NCBI GenBank assembly: GCA_024226515.1
Contig: JAAELQ010000088.1
Location: 18,111-82,110, forward strand
From: a bacterium
GTDB taxonomy: Bacteria > Acidobacteriota > Polarisedimenticolia > Polarisedimenticolales > Polarisedimenticolaceae
Length of the DNA stretch: 64,000 nucleotides
Direction of reading: 5' to 3'
The position numbers and the translations under genes are program-made. The notes under the pieces are model-generated. The model made no database searches, was not told the origin of the DNA, and was given only the letters and a program-made list of their open reading frames with translations. The first letter of the stretch is position 1; every line of letters begins with the position of its first letter. Below, piece after piece: positions 43,559 to 52,918 of the stretch.

Positions 43559-44307
43559 GGGTCGCGCTGCGCTTCGATCGGCTTCGAGCTGCGCGCGGCG
43601 GCGAGCAGCTTGCGGTGAATCTCGAGCTGCTGCTTCGCCTCCTCGATGCGGCCGAGCTTGCGGTAGGCCATGCCGAGGTAGTAGCGCGCCTCGGCATGCG
43701 CGCGATGGAAGCCCAGGACCTGCTCCATCGTCTGCGCCGCGATGGCGTAGTCCTCGGCGCGGAAGCGCAGCGTGCCGACGTAGAACAGGCAGTCGATCTG
43801 CGTGCGGCGCTCCCGCTCGGTCGCGGCCTCGAGCTCGATGCAGTGCCGCAGCACCGTCTCGGCCTCGTGCGAGTCGTTCTGTTGTCGCAACACCCAGCCG
43901 TAGTGGTACAGCGCGAGGATGTAGTCTGGGTCGATCTCGAGTGCCCGGCGATACCAGTCGACGGACTCGGCGTAGCGACCCTGACGGAAGTAGACGTTGC
44001 CGATGTTGTTCAGCGCCTTGGCGTGCCGCGGCTCGACCTTCAGCACGCCCTTGTAGGCCTCGATCGCCGCCTCCCAGTTGCGCTGGGCCGCCCGGGCGAT
44101 CCCCAGGTTCAGCCAGGCCTTCGTCATGCGCGGTTCGAGCTTCACGACCTGCTCGAAGGCCTCTTGCGCCGCGGCGTAGTCCCGTTCGCGCAGCAGCCGG
44201 CCGCCGTCACGGTACAGCGTCTCGGCGTCCGCGGCGCAGAGCGACGTTCCGGCCCCGAGACAGGCCAAAAGGGCCACGGTGAATCCCCAAGCGGCGACAC
44301 GCGTCAT
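43555..44307 (-). CDS. TPR-repeat secreted protein
   Basis: A 250-aa protein with a signal peptide (MTRVAAWGFTVALLACLGAGTSL; start 44307). Five to six TPR units follow, for example 'AAQEAFEQVVKLEPRMTKAW', 'AIEAYKGVLKVEPRHAKALN' and 'SVDWYRRALEIDPDYILALY', with standard A/G and P positions. It probably acts as a protein scaffold in the periplasm. The ATGA overlap with the ASPIC/UnbV gene suggests a partnership; the second ASPIC/UnbV protein, divergent from here, also starts with a helical TPR-like region. The start codon lies only 11 bases from a -10-like box read in the opposite direction. Confidence 0.85.
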   Translation of the reverse strand: MTRVAAWGFTVALLACLGAGTSLCAADAETLYRDGGRLLRERDYAAAQEAFEQVVKLEPRMTKAWLNLGIARAAQRNWEAAIEAYKGVLKVEPRHAKALNNIGNVYFRQGRYAESVDWYRRALEIDPDYILALYHYGWVLRQQNDSHEAETVLRHCIELEAATERERRTQIDCLFYVGTLRFRAEDYAIAAQTMEQVLGFHRAHAEARYYLGMAYRKLGRIEEAKQQLEIHRKLLAAARSSKPIEAQRDP

Positions 44308-44318
44308 GGGAGCTACCT

Positions 44319-44324
44319 TATAAT
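44319..44324 (+). promoter_or_regulatory. -10-like TATAAT box
   Basis: A perfect TATAAT between the divergent TPR and FG-GAP genes would start transcription near 44331, giving a leader of about 60 bases before the TTG at 44389. No good -35 hexamer is found 16-18 bases upstream. If this box is used, the ATG at 44323 cannot be the translation start, which is one reason for choosing the TTG. Confidence 0.45.
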
Positions 44325-44388
44325 GCTCGTCCCGCGAACTCCAGCGCCCGGCACGGGTGGGCGCAATGCGGGAGAGGGGCTCGAACAG

Positions 44389-46710
44389 TTGAACTACCTG
44401 AGCTATCCGCGAGTCCGCGCGGCCGTCGTCCTGTTGCTTGCCGCCGCCACGGCGGCCTGCTCGGGCGCGATCGCTCCGTCGTCCGCACCCAGCGAGGACG
44501 AGAACGCCCGTAGCCACGAGCAGATGCTCGCGCTGCTGCAGCAGGTGCGCGAGCAGGCCGCGATCGACAACCCGTACCTCGGCGTGGACCCGATCCCCGA
44601 GATCGAGCAACAGCTCGCGGGGTTGCCCGAGGGTACGCCCGACCTGCGGCGCTGGCTGTTCCACAAGCTGCTCGGTCGCCACAAGCTGCGCATGGGACGC
44701 TACGAAGAGTCGATCGAGCACTACATCGCCGCCAACCAGCAGCTGCAGATCTTCGGCTCGGAGATCCCGCCGCACGAACAGCTCGACACGCGCTTCGAGA
44801 CCGCGGTGGCCTTCCTGCGCCTGGGCGAGACGGAGAACTGCGCTCTGCGCCACACGCCCGAGAGTTGCATCCTGCCCATCCGCGGCGGAGGCGTGCACAC
44901 GGCGACGCGCGGTTCCGAGAGCGCCATCCCGTTCCTGATCGACGTCATGCGCACGGCCCCGCCCGGCGCGCCCGTCGCGATCAAGGCCGGCTGGTTGCTG
45001 AACATCGCCTACATGACGCTGGGGATGTATCCGGACGAAGTTCCGGATGGCCTGTTGATCCCTCTCGACAAGTTCGCGTCCGACGTCGAGTTCCCGCGCT
45101 TCGTCGACGCCGCGCCGGGTCTCGGCCTGAGCCTGTTCGACCTGGCGGGCGGCGCCGTCGTCGACGACTTCGACGGGGACGGACTGCCGGACATCGTGGT
45201 CTCGACGTCCGACACGGCAGGGCAGATGCACTACTACCGCAACGCGGGGGACGGGACGTTCGTCGAGCGTACGGAGGACGCGGGCCTCGTCGGCCAGCTC
45301 GGCGGCCTGAACATGAGCTCGGCCGACTACGACAACGACGGTGACGTCGACCTGTACGTCCTGCGCGGCGGCTGGTGGCGTGCGCTGGGCCGCCACCCCA
45401 ACTCGCTGCTGCGCAACGACGGTCAGGGCCGCTTCACCGACGTCACGCTGGCCGCCGGGCTGGGCAAAGAGCACTATCCGACGCAGACCGCGGACTGGGC
45501 CGACTACGACAACGACGGCGACCTCGACCTGTACGTCGGCAACGAGTTCGCCGTCATGCGTCAGCGCGAAGGCCAGCCCGATCTCAGCATCCGCGCCCCC
45601 TCGCAGCTGTTCCGCAACGACGGCAACGGTCGCTTCACCGACGTGGCCGTCGAGGCCGGCGTGACGAACGAACGCTACGCCAAGGCGGTCTCGTGGGGCG
45701 ACTACGACAACGACCGCTTCCCCGACCTGTACGTCTCGAACCTCAACGGCGAGAACCGCCTGTACCACAACAACGGCGACGGTACGTTCACCGACGTCGC
45801 ACGCGAGGCCGGCGTCACCGAACCGATCGCCAGCTTCCCGACGTGGTTCTGGGACTACGACAACGACGGCATGCTCGACCTGTTCGTCGCGGCCTACGGA
45901 GGCAAGCAGATGGTGCACGACGTCTCGGCCGTCGCGGCGTCGTACCTTGGTATCCCGCACCCGGGGGAGCTGCCGCAGCTCTACCGCGGCAACGGACAGG
46001 GCGCGTTCGAGAGCGTCGGCGCGGCTGCGGGGCTGCACATCGCATCCCTGCCGATGGGCTCGAACTTCGGCGACCTGAACAACGACGGCTATCCCGACTT
46101 CTATCTGGGCACAGGATACCCGCACTACGAGGCGCTGATGCCGAACATCATGTACCTCAACCAGGCAGGGCAGTCCTTCGCCGACATCACGACCGCGGGC
46201 GGCTTCGGCCATCTTCAGAAGGGTCACGCCGTCGTCTTCGTCGATCTGGACAACGACGGCGATCAGGACGTGTTCGAGCAGATCGGCGGCGCCTACCCCG
46301 GCGACTCGTTCGGCAACGTCCTGTTCGAGAACCCCGGCTTCGACGCACACTGGATCAAGATTCGCCTCGTCGGCGAACAGTCGAACCGTCACGGCATCGG
46401 CGCGCGCATCCGCATCGACGTCGTCGACGGCGGAGCACCGCGAACGATCCACACGCAGGTCGGAACGGGCGGCAGCTTCGGCGCCCGACCCATGCGTCAG
46501 GAGATCGGGCTCGGCGCGGCGACGCGCATCGAGCGGCTCGAGGTCTACTGGCCGACGAGCGACACGACGCAGGTTTTCGACGGCGTCGACGTCGACGGGC
46601 AGCTTACCGTGCGCGAGGGCGTGGACGAGCTCGACGTCGCCGAGGTCGTCGCGACGCCGTTCCGCGCGGGCGCGGACGAGCACGCCGGCCACGAGCACCA
46701 CACCCCTTGA
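44389..46710 (+). CDS. ASPIC/UnbV FG-GAP protein with TPR-like N-terminus
   Basis: A 773-aa lipoprotein read from TTG 44389, which has GGGAGAGGGG upstream and is directly followed by a lipoprotein signal (LLLAAATAACSG). An ATG at 44323 would add 22 residues. Residues about 25-230 are helical and TPR-like ('ESIEHYIAANQQLQIFG'). FG-GAP repeats follow ('DDFDGDGLPDIVVS', 'DYDNDGDVDLYVLRGG', 'DLNNDGYPDFYLGTG', 'DLDNDGDQDVFEQ') and then the ASPIC/UnbV domain ('IKIRLVGEQSNRHGIGARI', 'IERLEVYWPTSD'). It has the same domain set as the divergent pair, but TPR and propeller are fused in one chain. A His-rich tail ends the protein. The role is unknown. Confidence 0.88.
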   Translation: MNYLSYPRVRAAVVLLLAAATAACSGAIAPSSAPSEDENARSHEQMLALLQQVREQAAIDNPYLGVDPIPEIEQQLAGLPEGTPDLRRWLFHKLLGRHKLRMGRYEESIEHYIAANQQLQIFGSEIPPHEQLDTRFETAVAFLRLGETENCALRHTPESCILPIRGGGVHTATRGSESAIPFLIDVMRTAPPGAPVAIKAGWLLNIAYMTLGMYPDEVPDGLLIPLDKFASDVEFPRFVDAAPGLGLSLFDLAGGAVVDDFDGDGLPDIVVSTSDTAGQMHYYRNAGDGTFVERTEDAGLVGQLGGLNMSSADYDNDGDVDLYVLRGGWWRALGRHPNSLLRNDGQGRFTDVTLAAGLGKEHYPTQTADWADYDNDGDLDLYVGNEFAVMRQREGQPDLSIRAPSQLFRNDGNGRFTDVAVEAGVTNERYAKAVSWGDYDNDRFPDLYVSNLNGENRLYHNNGDGTFTDVAREAGVTEPIASFPTWFWDYDNDGMLDLFVAAYGGKQMVHDVSAVAASYLGIPHPGELPQLYRGNGQGAFESVGAAAGLHIASLPMGSNFGDLNNDGYPDFYLGTGYPHYEALMPNIMYLNQAGQSFADITTAGGFGHLQKGHAVVFVDLDNDGDQDVFEQIGGAYPGDSFGNVLFENPGFDAHWIKIRLVGEQSNRHGIGARIRIDVVDGGAPRTIHTQVGTGGSFGARPMRQEIGLGAATRIERLEVYWPTSDTTQVFDGVDVDGQLTVREGVDELDVAEVVATPFRAGADEHAGHEHHTP

Positions 46711-47330
46711 CCCTCGCCGCGCTCGCCGCCGAGGGCGCCGTCTTCGGGCTGAGCGGCGGGCTCGCGCCCGGGCCGACGACGGCGCTCGTCATCGCGCAGT
46801 CCCTGCGCTACGGCGCGCGTGAAGGGTGCAAGGTCGCGATCGCGCCACTGCTGACCGACCTGCCGATCGTGCTCGCGTCGATCTGGCTCGTCGTACAACT
46901 CTCGCGCGTCCAGTCGGCTCTGGGCTGCGTCTCCATCGCGGGGGCGATCTTCCTCGCGCTGCTCGGCTGGTCCGGTCTGCGCAGCGCGCCGCGCGAGATC
47001 GAGACCGCCGCGGCGCGGCCGTACTCGATCCTCAAGGGTGTGCTGGCCAACGGACTGAACCCGCACCCCTGGGTCTTCTGGATCACGATCGGCGCCCCGA
47101 CCGTGCTCGACGCGGCGCCGCAGGGTGCGGTTCACATCGCGGCGTTCTGCGTGCCGCTGTATCTGCTGCTCGTCGGGGCGAAGATCGCGCTGGCGCTGGT
47201 GACCTCGCGCGGCCGTGGCTGGCTGCACACCCGCGCCTATGTCGTGGTGATGCGTCTCCTCGGACTGGCGCTCTTCGCGTACTCGGCCGTTTTCCTGCTC
47301 GACGGACTACAGCGTCTGGGCCTGTTCTAG
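46707..47330 (+). CDS. LysE/RhtB-type exporter
   Basis: A 207-aa inner-membrane protein starting at TTG 46707 in a TTGA overlap with the ASPIC/UnbV gene. Six helices are visible. 'GLSGGLAPGPTTALVIAQSL' matches the LysE family N-terminal G-x-x-PGP signature, and 'GVLANGLNPHPWVFWITIG' matches the second-half N-P-W/K motif. Family members export amino acids such as lysine, threonine or homoserine, driven by the proton gradient. The cargo is not predictable here, and its link with the upstream secreted protein is probably only transcriptional. Confidence 0.85.
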   Translation: MTLAALAAEGAVFGLSGGLAPGPTTALVIAQSLRYGAREGCKVAIAPLLTDLPIVLASIWLVVQLSRVQSALGCVSIAGAIFLALLGWSGLRSAPREIETAAARPYSILKGVLANGLNPHPWVFWITIGAPTVLDAAPQGAVHIAAFCVPLYLLLVGAKIALALVTSRGRGWLHTRAYVVVMRLLGLALFAYSAVFLLDGLQRLGLF

Positions 47331-47402
47331 CCGAGGGGCCGAGCCCACTTGACTTCAGCGCCGGAACAAGAAGAGAATCCGCACAATCGCGGAGTTGTTC
47401 CC

Positions 47403-50400
47403 ATGTCGAGAGTTCAGCGCCGATATCTACCTTCTGTGTGGGCCACGCTTGTTCTCTGTCTCGTGGCCTCCGTTCCCGAGGCGGTCGAGCTGTTCGGGCC
47501 GGCTCCCTACGGCGTGGCGGCCCGACCGTACCCGGTCGATGTGGCGGCCGGCGACTTCAACGGCGACGGCCTGGTCGACCTCGTGAGCGCGGACAGGGAC
47601 TTCTCGACGATTAGCATCTTTCTGGGCGACGGAGCGGCGGGCTTTCGCCTTCACGATTCGTTCCCCGCGGGCTCGGACCCGATCTCGCTGACTGTCGCCG
47701 ATTTCAATGGCGACGGGCTGGACGATATCGCGACGGCGAACTCCGGCGGTCCGAATCTGACGATCCAACTCGGTGCGGGGGGCGGAAATTTCGATAAAGG
47801 GGTGCGTGTCTCGGTCGGTTCGTTCCCGCAATCCGTCGCCCACGGTGACTTCGACCAGGACGGCATCGTCGACCTCGCCGTGACGACGGCTCAGTTCGCT
47901 GGGGCGGTGGTCGCTTTGAGAGGTGACGGCACGGGGAGGTTCGTCGAGGTCTATCGGCACGCCCTGGAGACGGAGCCCGGCCGGTTAGTCGTGGCGGATC
48001 TCGATCGCGACGGGAAGCAGGATCTCGTTGTCCCGTTGGCGGGGCAACTGTTCTCCCCGGGCGAGCAGATCGTGCTATTCGAGGGTGTCGGCGATGGCAA
48101 CTTCGAACCTGCCGGTACTTTCGATGTCGGGCCGGTACCCCTCTCGGTCACGGTCGCAGATGTCAACGAAGACGGTTTCGACGACCTCGTGGTTCCCGGC
48201 AACGGGGACGATACGGTCGATGTTCTGCTTGGCGACGGGGCCGGGGGTTTCGACCACGCACCGCAGATCGACCTGCGCCGGGGATCGGCGACAGGAATTT
48301 TCGGCAGTCTTGCGGGATTCGGGCCTCGATCGGTGGCGGCCGCCGATCTCAACGGAGACGGAGCGATTGACCTGACCGTGGTCGGGTACCTCACCGACGG
48401 GTCCGTCCAACTCAGCAACCGGTCCGTCGTCACCCTGATCGGCGACGGCACCGGCACGTTTGTCGATGTCGGCGAGCTTCCGATCGGAACGCTCCATAGC
48501 GCAGTGATCGCCGTCGACTTCAATCGCGACGGTGCGATCGATCGCGCCACGGTCGGCCCGAACAACGAATCGGTGACCATCCTGCTGGGGGACGGTCTGG
48601 GTGGTTCGGAGTTGCCCGGGAGCATCGATGTCGGGTTTCCGACCGATGTCGGTATCGGGTACTTCGATGCCGACGCCGCGCTCGATCTGGTCGTGACGGC
48701 GCGTGACGGGGTCCAGTTGCTCAAGGGCGACGGCCTGGGGGCGTTCGAGCTTCAGGAGCCCGAGTTCCCCGTGGGCGACGCTCCGGAGAGTCTGTTCGTC
48801 GCGGATCTCAACAAAGACGGGCACCCCGACGTCGCCGTGCCGAACCCCGGCGCGCTGTTCGGGCCGACCGACTCGACCAGCGTCAGCATTCTGCTCGGCG
48901 ACGGACTCGGGTCGTTCGCGACCTCGGAGATCGAGGTCGGACTCGGGCCGATCTACCTAGACGGCGCGGACCTGAACGAGGACGGCGAGATGGATCTCGT
49001 CGTGTCGAATCGTCTCGGAGAGAGCATCAGCATTCTGCTGGGCGACGGAAACGGCGGTTTCCTCGTCCAACCGGAGCTGACGCTGTCCGGAAGAGAGGGT
49101 GGACCGCTCGCGACCGGAGATTTCGACGGCGACGGACACCTCGACGTCGCAGTCGGGGCGTACTTCGACCCCCACTTGATGTTGTTTCGCGGCGACGGGA
49201 CGGGTTCCCTCGCGCAGTCTCAGGCGATCGATCTGTTCGATTTCCCCGGGGACATGCTCGCACGCGATCTCGACGACGACGGACGCGACGAGATCGCGAT
49301 CGTCAGCTACGACTACGTCGATTTCCTGGGGCTCGACCACAACGGAACGATCACCTTCGATTCCTTCGTGCACGTCGTCGGCGCGGCGGATCCGCTGCAG
49401 GCAGCCGACTTCAACGGCGACGGGCGCCTGGACCTGGTGCTCGGCGGCGCGACGACCGAATCCGCGCACCTGCTTCTGGGTACCGACACCGGGTTCATCA
49501 TCGAGTCCAGTTTCGTCGTCGGCGGGTGGCCTTCAGGTTTCGGCGTTGGCGATCTGAACGCGGACGGCTTGCCGGACCTGGCGACTGCGACGTTCGGCAA
49601 CGAGCTGAACGTCCTGTTCAACCAGCTCGCCGATCGCGTGGACATCAACGGCTCGAACCGTATCGACGGCCACGACATCGCGTCGATCGGCGCGGCGTCC
49701 GGACGTACCGCGATCGACCCCTTCTATCGCCGCGGCACAGACGTCGACCTCGACGGCACGATCGACGGAAACGACCTGGCGCGCGCCGCGTCCCGCTTCG
49801 GCGAGTCGATAAGGGAGGTGTCGCCGTTGCGCCCGACGCTCGATTTGCCCGAGCCCGAACTCGAGCCGGATACCGTCGTGGTCCGGTCGGTGGATGCCGC
49901 TGCGGGTGAACTTGTTGTCGAGGTCGTGGCCCACGAGATGGACGACCCCGTGGCAGGCGCCGATTTCGCGTTGACGTTCGGGCCGACGGACGGAAGCCCC
50001 GTTCAGGTGCTGGAGTACCTGCGTTTTGAGCCCGGTACGTTGCTCTCCGGCGGAGTCACCACGGTCTTCGACGTCGACGACGGAACCCCGGGCCGACTGG
50101 ACGTGGCCGTCTCCCGTCTGCCGCTGACGAACAAGGCAAGTCACGAGCCGGAGTCGCTGATGCGGCTGACTTTTCGCGCGCGGCGGGCAGGGTCCGCGCG
50201 GTTCGACTTCTCGCCGTCCGAGGGGCAAGCTGTTCCACTGCTGTTCGACGCCGATGGTGACGCGGTATCCGATCTGGAGTTCCGCGGCGCGGCAATGGTC
50301 TCGGTAGGCGTCGAGGACGACAGCCCGCCGGGCCAGAAAGTCGCGGTCGCTCCCGAGATGCTGGACTTCGGCGTCGTCGAACCCGGCCGGTCGGTGCGAC

Positions 50401-52271
50401 GATCGCTGCGCGTCTCCAACTTCGGTTTCTCGGACCTCGAGGTGGTGGGCGTGACGTCTTCACGCGCCGAGTTCGTCGCACCGGGCATTGAGAGCTTTCC
50501 CGTCTCGATACCTCCGTTCGGCCACGTGGATGTCCCGGTCTTGTTCGAGACGCTTGGCGCGGGCCTTTTCTCGGCCGTAGTCCACGTTGAATCCGACGAT
50601 CCTCAACGGCCCACCGTGTTCGCCTCGGTCATCGCGCGTTCCACGTCCGATGTGGATGTGGATCCGGCGCGTGTCGACTTCGGCGGTGTGCGGGTCGGCA
50701 CTCGGCGCTCGGAGCCGGTGCGCGTGACCAACAGCGGCGAAAGACCGTTGACCCTGACCTCGGTAAGCTCGTCCAACGTCCGCTTCATCCCGCTGGCGGC
50801 GTTCTCCGTTCTACAGCCCGGCGAGACCGCGAGCCTGGTCGTCGAATTCGAGCCCGACGCGGTCGGGGCGCACGACGGAGTTCTCATCCTGGGCTTCAAC
50901 GCACCCGAGGAGACTCGGGTGTTCCTTACGCTGGCCGGAACCGGCGACCCCGACGGTGACGATGACGGTCACGTGGATCGACTGGACAATTGTCCGTTCG
51001 TGGCCAACGCGGGCCAGGAGGACTGGGAACAGGACGGTCAGGGCGACGTCTGCGACCCGGACGACGACAATGACACCCTGGCGGACGCGGTTGACGACTG
51101 TCCCTTCGACCCGGAGAACGATCCTGACGCCGACGACATCTGCGGTGAGATCGACAACTGCCCCCATGCGGCTAACCCCGAGCAACTGGACCCCGACGGC
51201 GATGGGCTGGGCCTCGCGTGCGACAACTGCCCGGACCAGCCCAACCCGGCGCAAGGAGATGTCGATCTCGACGGATTGGGCGACGAGTGCGAGGCCCCGC
51301 GTGCCGTGGAAAGCGAACCGAATGGAACCTGCGAGCTCGACTCCGAGATCGTCGAGCTGGACGCCGACTTCGACGCGGCCATCGGTGGACTGTGCGATGT
51401 CGACACGTACAAATTCACGCTAGAGGCGAACACGAACGTCGTGATCCGGGCGACCCGAAGCGGCGCCGGTCAACTGCTGCCCGCGACTCAGATCTTCGAC
51501 TGCTCGTCGGGCGACCTTCTCGGATGCTACGTGCCGTTCGTCGCCGAGTCCACGACTCGCATGGAGGGCTGCCTGCCTCCGGGCGAGTATTGCGTTCGAG
51601 CGCGAGATGCCCAATCTGGCGAACAGGTCTTCGACTATGGGATTCACTTCAACGGAACTTCCGGGTGCGAGCCCGATCCGATTCCAGATCTCGCGACCCA
51701 GGAATTCCTGAATTGCGAGTCTTTGCGCCCCTCGTTCGAACTGTGCTCCGTCTGTCCGATTCCGGACGGGCCGCCGGACTACATCGAGAGCGACGAGTCG
51801 GGCGCGGGGCACCGGGCCAACGACGTCTTTGTTGTGTTCTTCACGGGATTCATCCTCCCAACGCCGGTCGCCGACAGTCCCGAGGCCACCGGGCTCGTTG
51901 CAACGCTTGGCAGCACGCTGCACATCCGTGGCAACACTGCCGATATCGGCTCGGATCAGGACTTCTATCTCGACCGTGACAGCTACTCGATCACCACGGG
52001 TCCGGGGGTCGAGCGGCTGAAGATCCGACTGAACTGGCCTGACGGCGACGTGGACATGGACCTGATGCTGGTCAAGCCGGACGGGACGGAGCCCGAGTTC
52101 CTTGATTTCGTCGATACCCGCGAAGACGAGTTCGGCACGCTGGTGGTCGAGCCCGAGACGGAGTACATCGTCTGGGCCGCGACATGGGACGATCGGGCGA
52201 TCGGAGGAGACACCGACCTACCTCTGGACTACGACATCTCGATTTGCGCGCAGGCCAACGACACCGACTAG
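47403..52271 (+). CDS. 1622-aa secreted FG-GAP protein with dockerin-like, cohesin-like, Ig-like and TSP3 segments
   Basis: The ATG at 47403 opens a signal peptide ('WATLVLCLVASVPEAV'); a weak GGAG lies upstream. In order: about a dozen FG-GAP/VCBS repeats (residues about 35-740, 'GDFNGDGLVDLVSA'); a dockerin type I-like pair of calcium loops (747-807, 'DINGSNRIDGHDI' and 'DVDLDGTIDGNDLARA'); a cohesin-like beta-sandwich (about 822-960); two abnormal-spindle/HYDIN-type Ig-like domains (about 980-1180, 'DFGVVEPGRSVRRSLRVSN'); TSP3 calcium repeats (about 1182-1300); and one or two pre-peptidase C-terminal-like domains. It is probably an extracellular adhesin or scaffold. No enzymatic motif or sorting tail was recognised. 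Confidence 0.88.
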   Translation: MSRVQRRYLPSVWATLVLCLVASVPEAVELFGPAPYGVAARPYPVDVAAGDFNGDGLVDLVSADRDFSTISIFLGDGAAGFRLHDSFPAGSDPISLTVADFNGDGLDDIATANSGGPNLTIQLGAGGGNFDKGVRVSVGSFPQSVAHGDFDQDGIVDLAVTTAQFAGAVVALRGDGTGRFVEVYRHALETEPGRLVVADLDRDGKQDLVVPLAGQLFSPGEQIVLFEGVGDGNFEPAGTFDVGPVPLSVTVADVNEDGFDDLVVPGNGDDTVDVLLGDGAGGFDHAPQIDLRRGSATGIFGSLAGFGPRSVAAADLNGDGAIDLTVVGYLTDGSVQLSNRSVVTLIGDGTGTFVDVGELPIGTLHSAVIAVDFNRDGAIDRATVGPNNESVTILLGDGLGGSELPGSIDVGFPTDVGIGYFDADAALDLVVTARDGVQLLKGDGLGAFELQEPEFPVGDAPESLFVADLNKDGHPDVAVPNPGALFGPTDSTSVSILLGDGLGSFATSEIEVGLGPIYLDGADLNEDGEMDLVVSNRLGESISILLGDGNGGFLVQPELTLSGREGGPLATGDFDGDGHLDVAVGAYFDPHLMLFRGDGTGSLAQSQAIDLFDFPGDMLARDLDDDGRDEIAIVSYDYVDFLGLDHNGTITFDSFVHVVGAADPLQAADFNGDGRLDLVLGGATTESAHLLLGTDTGFIIESSFVVGGWPSGFGVGDLNADGLPDLATATFGNELNVLFNQLADRVDINGSNRIDGHDIASIGAASGRTAIDPFYRRGTDVDLDGTIDGNDLARAASRFGESIREVSPLRPTLDLPEPELEPDTVVVRSVDAAAGELVVEVVAHEMDDPVAGADFALTFGPTDGSPVQVLEYLRFEPGTLLSGGVTTVFDVDDGTPGRLDVAVSRLPLTNKASHEPESLMRLTFRARRAGSARFDFSPSEGQAVPLLFDADGDAVSDLEFRGAAMVSVGVEDDSPPGQKVAVAPEMLDFGVVEPGRSVRRSLRVSNFGFSDLEVVGVTSSRAEFVAPGIESFPVSIPPFGHVDVPVLFETLGAGLFSAVVHVESDDPQRPTVFASVIARSTSDVDVDPARVDFGGVRVGTRRSEPVRVTNSGERPLTLTSVSSSNVRFIPLAAFSVLQPGETASLVVEFEPDAVGAHDGVLILGFNAPEETRVFLTLAGTGDPDGDDDGHVDRLDNCPFVANAGQEDWEQDGQGDVCDPDDDNDTLADAVDDCPFDPENDPDADDICGEIDNCPHAANPEQLDPDGDGLGLACDNCPDQPNPAQGDVDLDGLGDECEAPRAVESEPNGTCELDSEIVELDADFDAAIGGLCDVDTYKFTLEANTNVVIRATRSGAGQLLPATQIFDCSSGDLLGCYVPFVAESTTRMEGCLPPGEYCVRARDAQSGEQVFDYGIHFNGTSGCEPDPIPDLATQEFLNCESLRPSFELCSVCPIPDGPPDYIESDESGAGHRANDVFVVFFTGFILPTPVADSPEATGLVATLGSTLHIRGNTADIGSDQDFYLDRDSYSITTGPGVERLKIRLNWPDGDVDMDLMLVKPDGTEPEFLDFVDTREDEFGTLVVEPETEYIVWAATWDDRAIGGDTDLPLDYDISICAQANDTD

Positions 52272-52405
52272 CGACGACCGGAACACGTCCGGGACAGGTC
52301 CCGTTTCGACGACGGTCTTTCTTGTTCGCACGCGCGTCACGGTGTACAAGAGTGACGAGAAGGGCGGGACCCTGCGGACCGGGTGACCGCATTCCGGTGA
52401 CGACG

Positions 52406-52918
52406 ATGATCCGATCGGCGATTCGAATCACGCTTCTGTTGTTGTTCGGTTGTTCGCTGTCCACGGCGTCCGTGTTCGTCGAGCTCGGGTTGCCCGACCT
52501 GGTAAGCCACGCCGACGAAGGCATCATCGTCGGCCGCGTCGTCGATACACGCAGCTACTGGAACGCCGAGCGCTCGATGATCTTCACGGATGCGACGGTG
52601 CTCGTCGTGGAGGGCCTCGGCGGAAAGAGGAAGCCCGGCGAGACGGTTGTCTTCCGCACGCCGGGCGGGCGCGTGGGCGAGGTGAGGGCGGTCACGCACG
52701 GAGCGCCGACGTTCGAGATCGGCGCAAAGGTCGTGGTCTTCGCGTCGACCTGGTCCGATGGGGCTTTGCGTGTCGTCGGGTACTTCCAGGGACTGTCGCG
52801 GGTCGACGACTCGGCGGCGGGACCTCCGCGGTTGATCGAGGGCACGGCGGGAGGATTGTCGCTGGCGGAGTTGCGCCGACTCGTCGGCGGGGCGCGAGGC
52901 GCGAGGGACGTCCGATGA
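52406..52918 (+). CDS. Small secreted protein of unknown function
   Basis: A 170-aa protein from ATG 52406, chosen because it directly opens a signal peptide with a possible lipobox (ITLLLLFGCS). The mature part starts 'ELGLPDLVSHADEGIIVGRV' and continues with 'TVVFRTPGGRVGEVRAVTHG' and 'FEIGAKVVVFAS', a small all-beta pattern seen in secreted proteins lying next to matrixin-like metallopeptidases. Indeed it overlaps the metallopeptidase-like gene by ATGA. It could be a partner, inhibitor or unrelated. No family was assigned. Between 52272 and 52405 there is no gene and no clear hairpin. Confidence 0.65.
   Translation: MIRSAIRITLLLLFGCSLSTASVFVELGLPDLVSHADEGIIVGRVVDTRSYWNAERSMIFTDATVLVVEGLGGKRKPGETVVFRTPGGRVGEVRAVTHGAPTFEIGAKVVVFASTWSDGALRVVGYFQGLSRVDDSAAGPPRLIEGTAGGLSLAELRRLVGGARGARDVR

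Noticed and set aside
52313..52335. GGGAC/GTCCC pair after the giant FG-GAP gene as terminator
   Set aside because: The nearest such pair (about 52290-52302) leaves a loop of only 2 bases and no T-tract, so it is not convincing.
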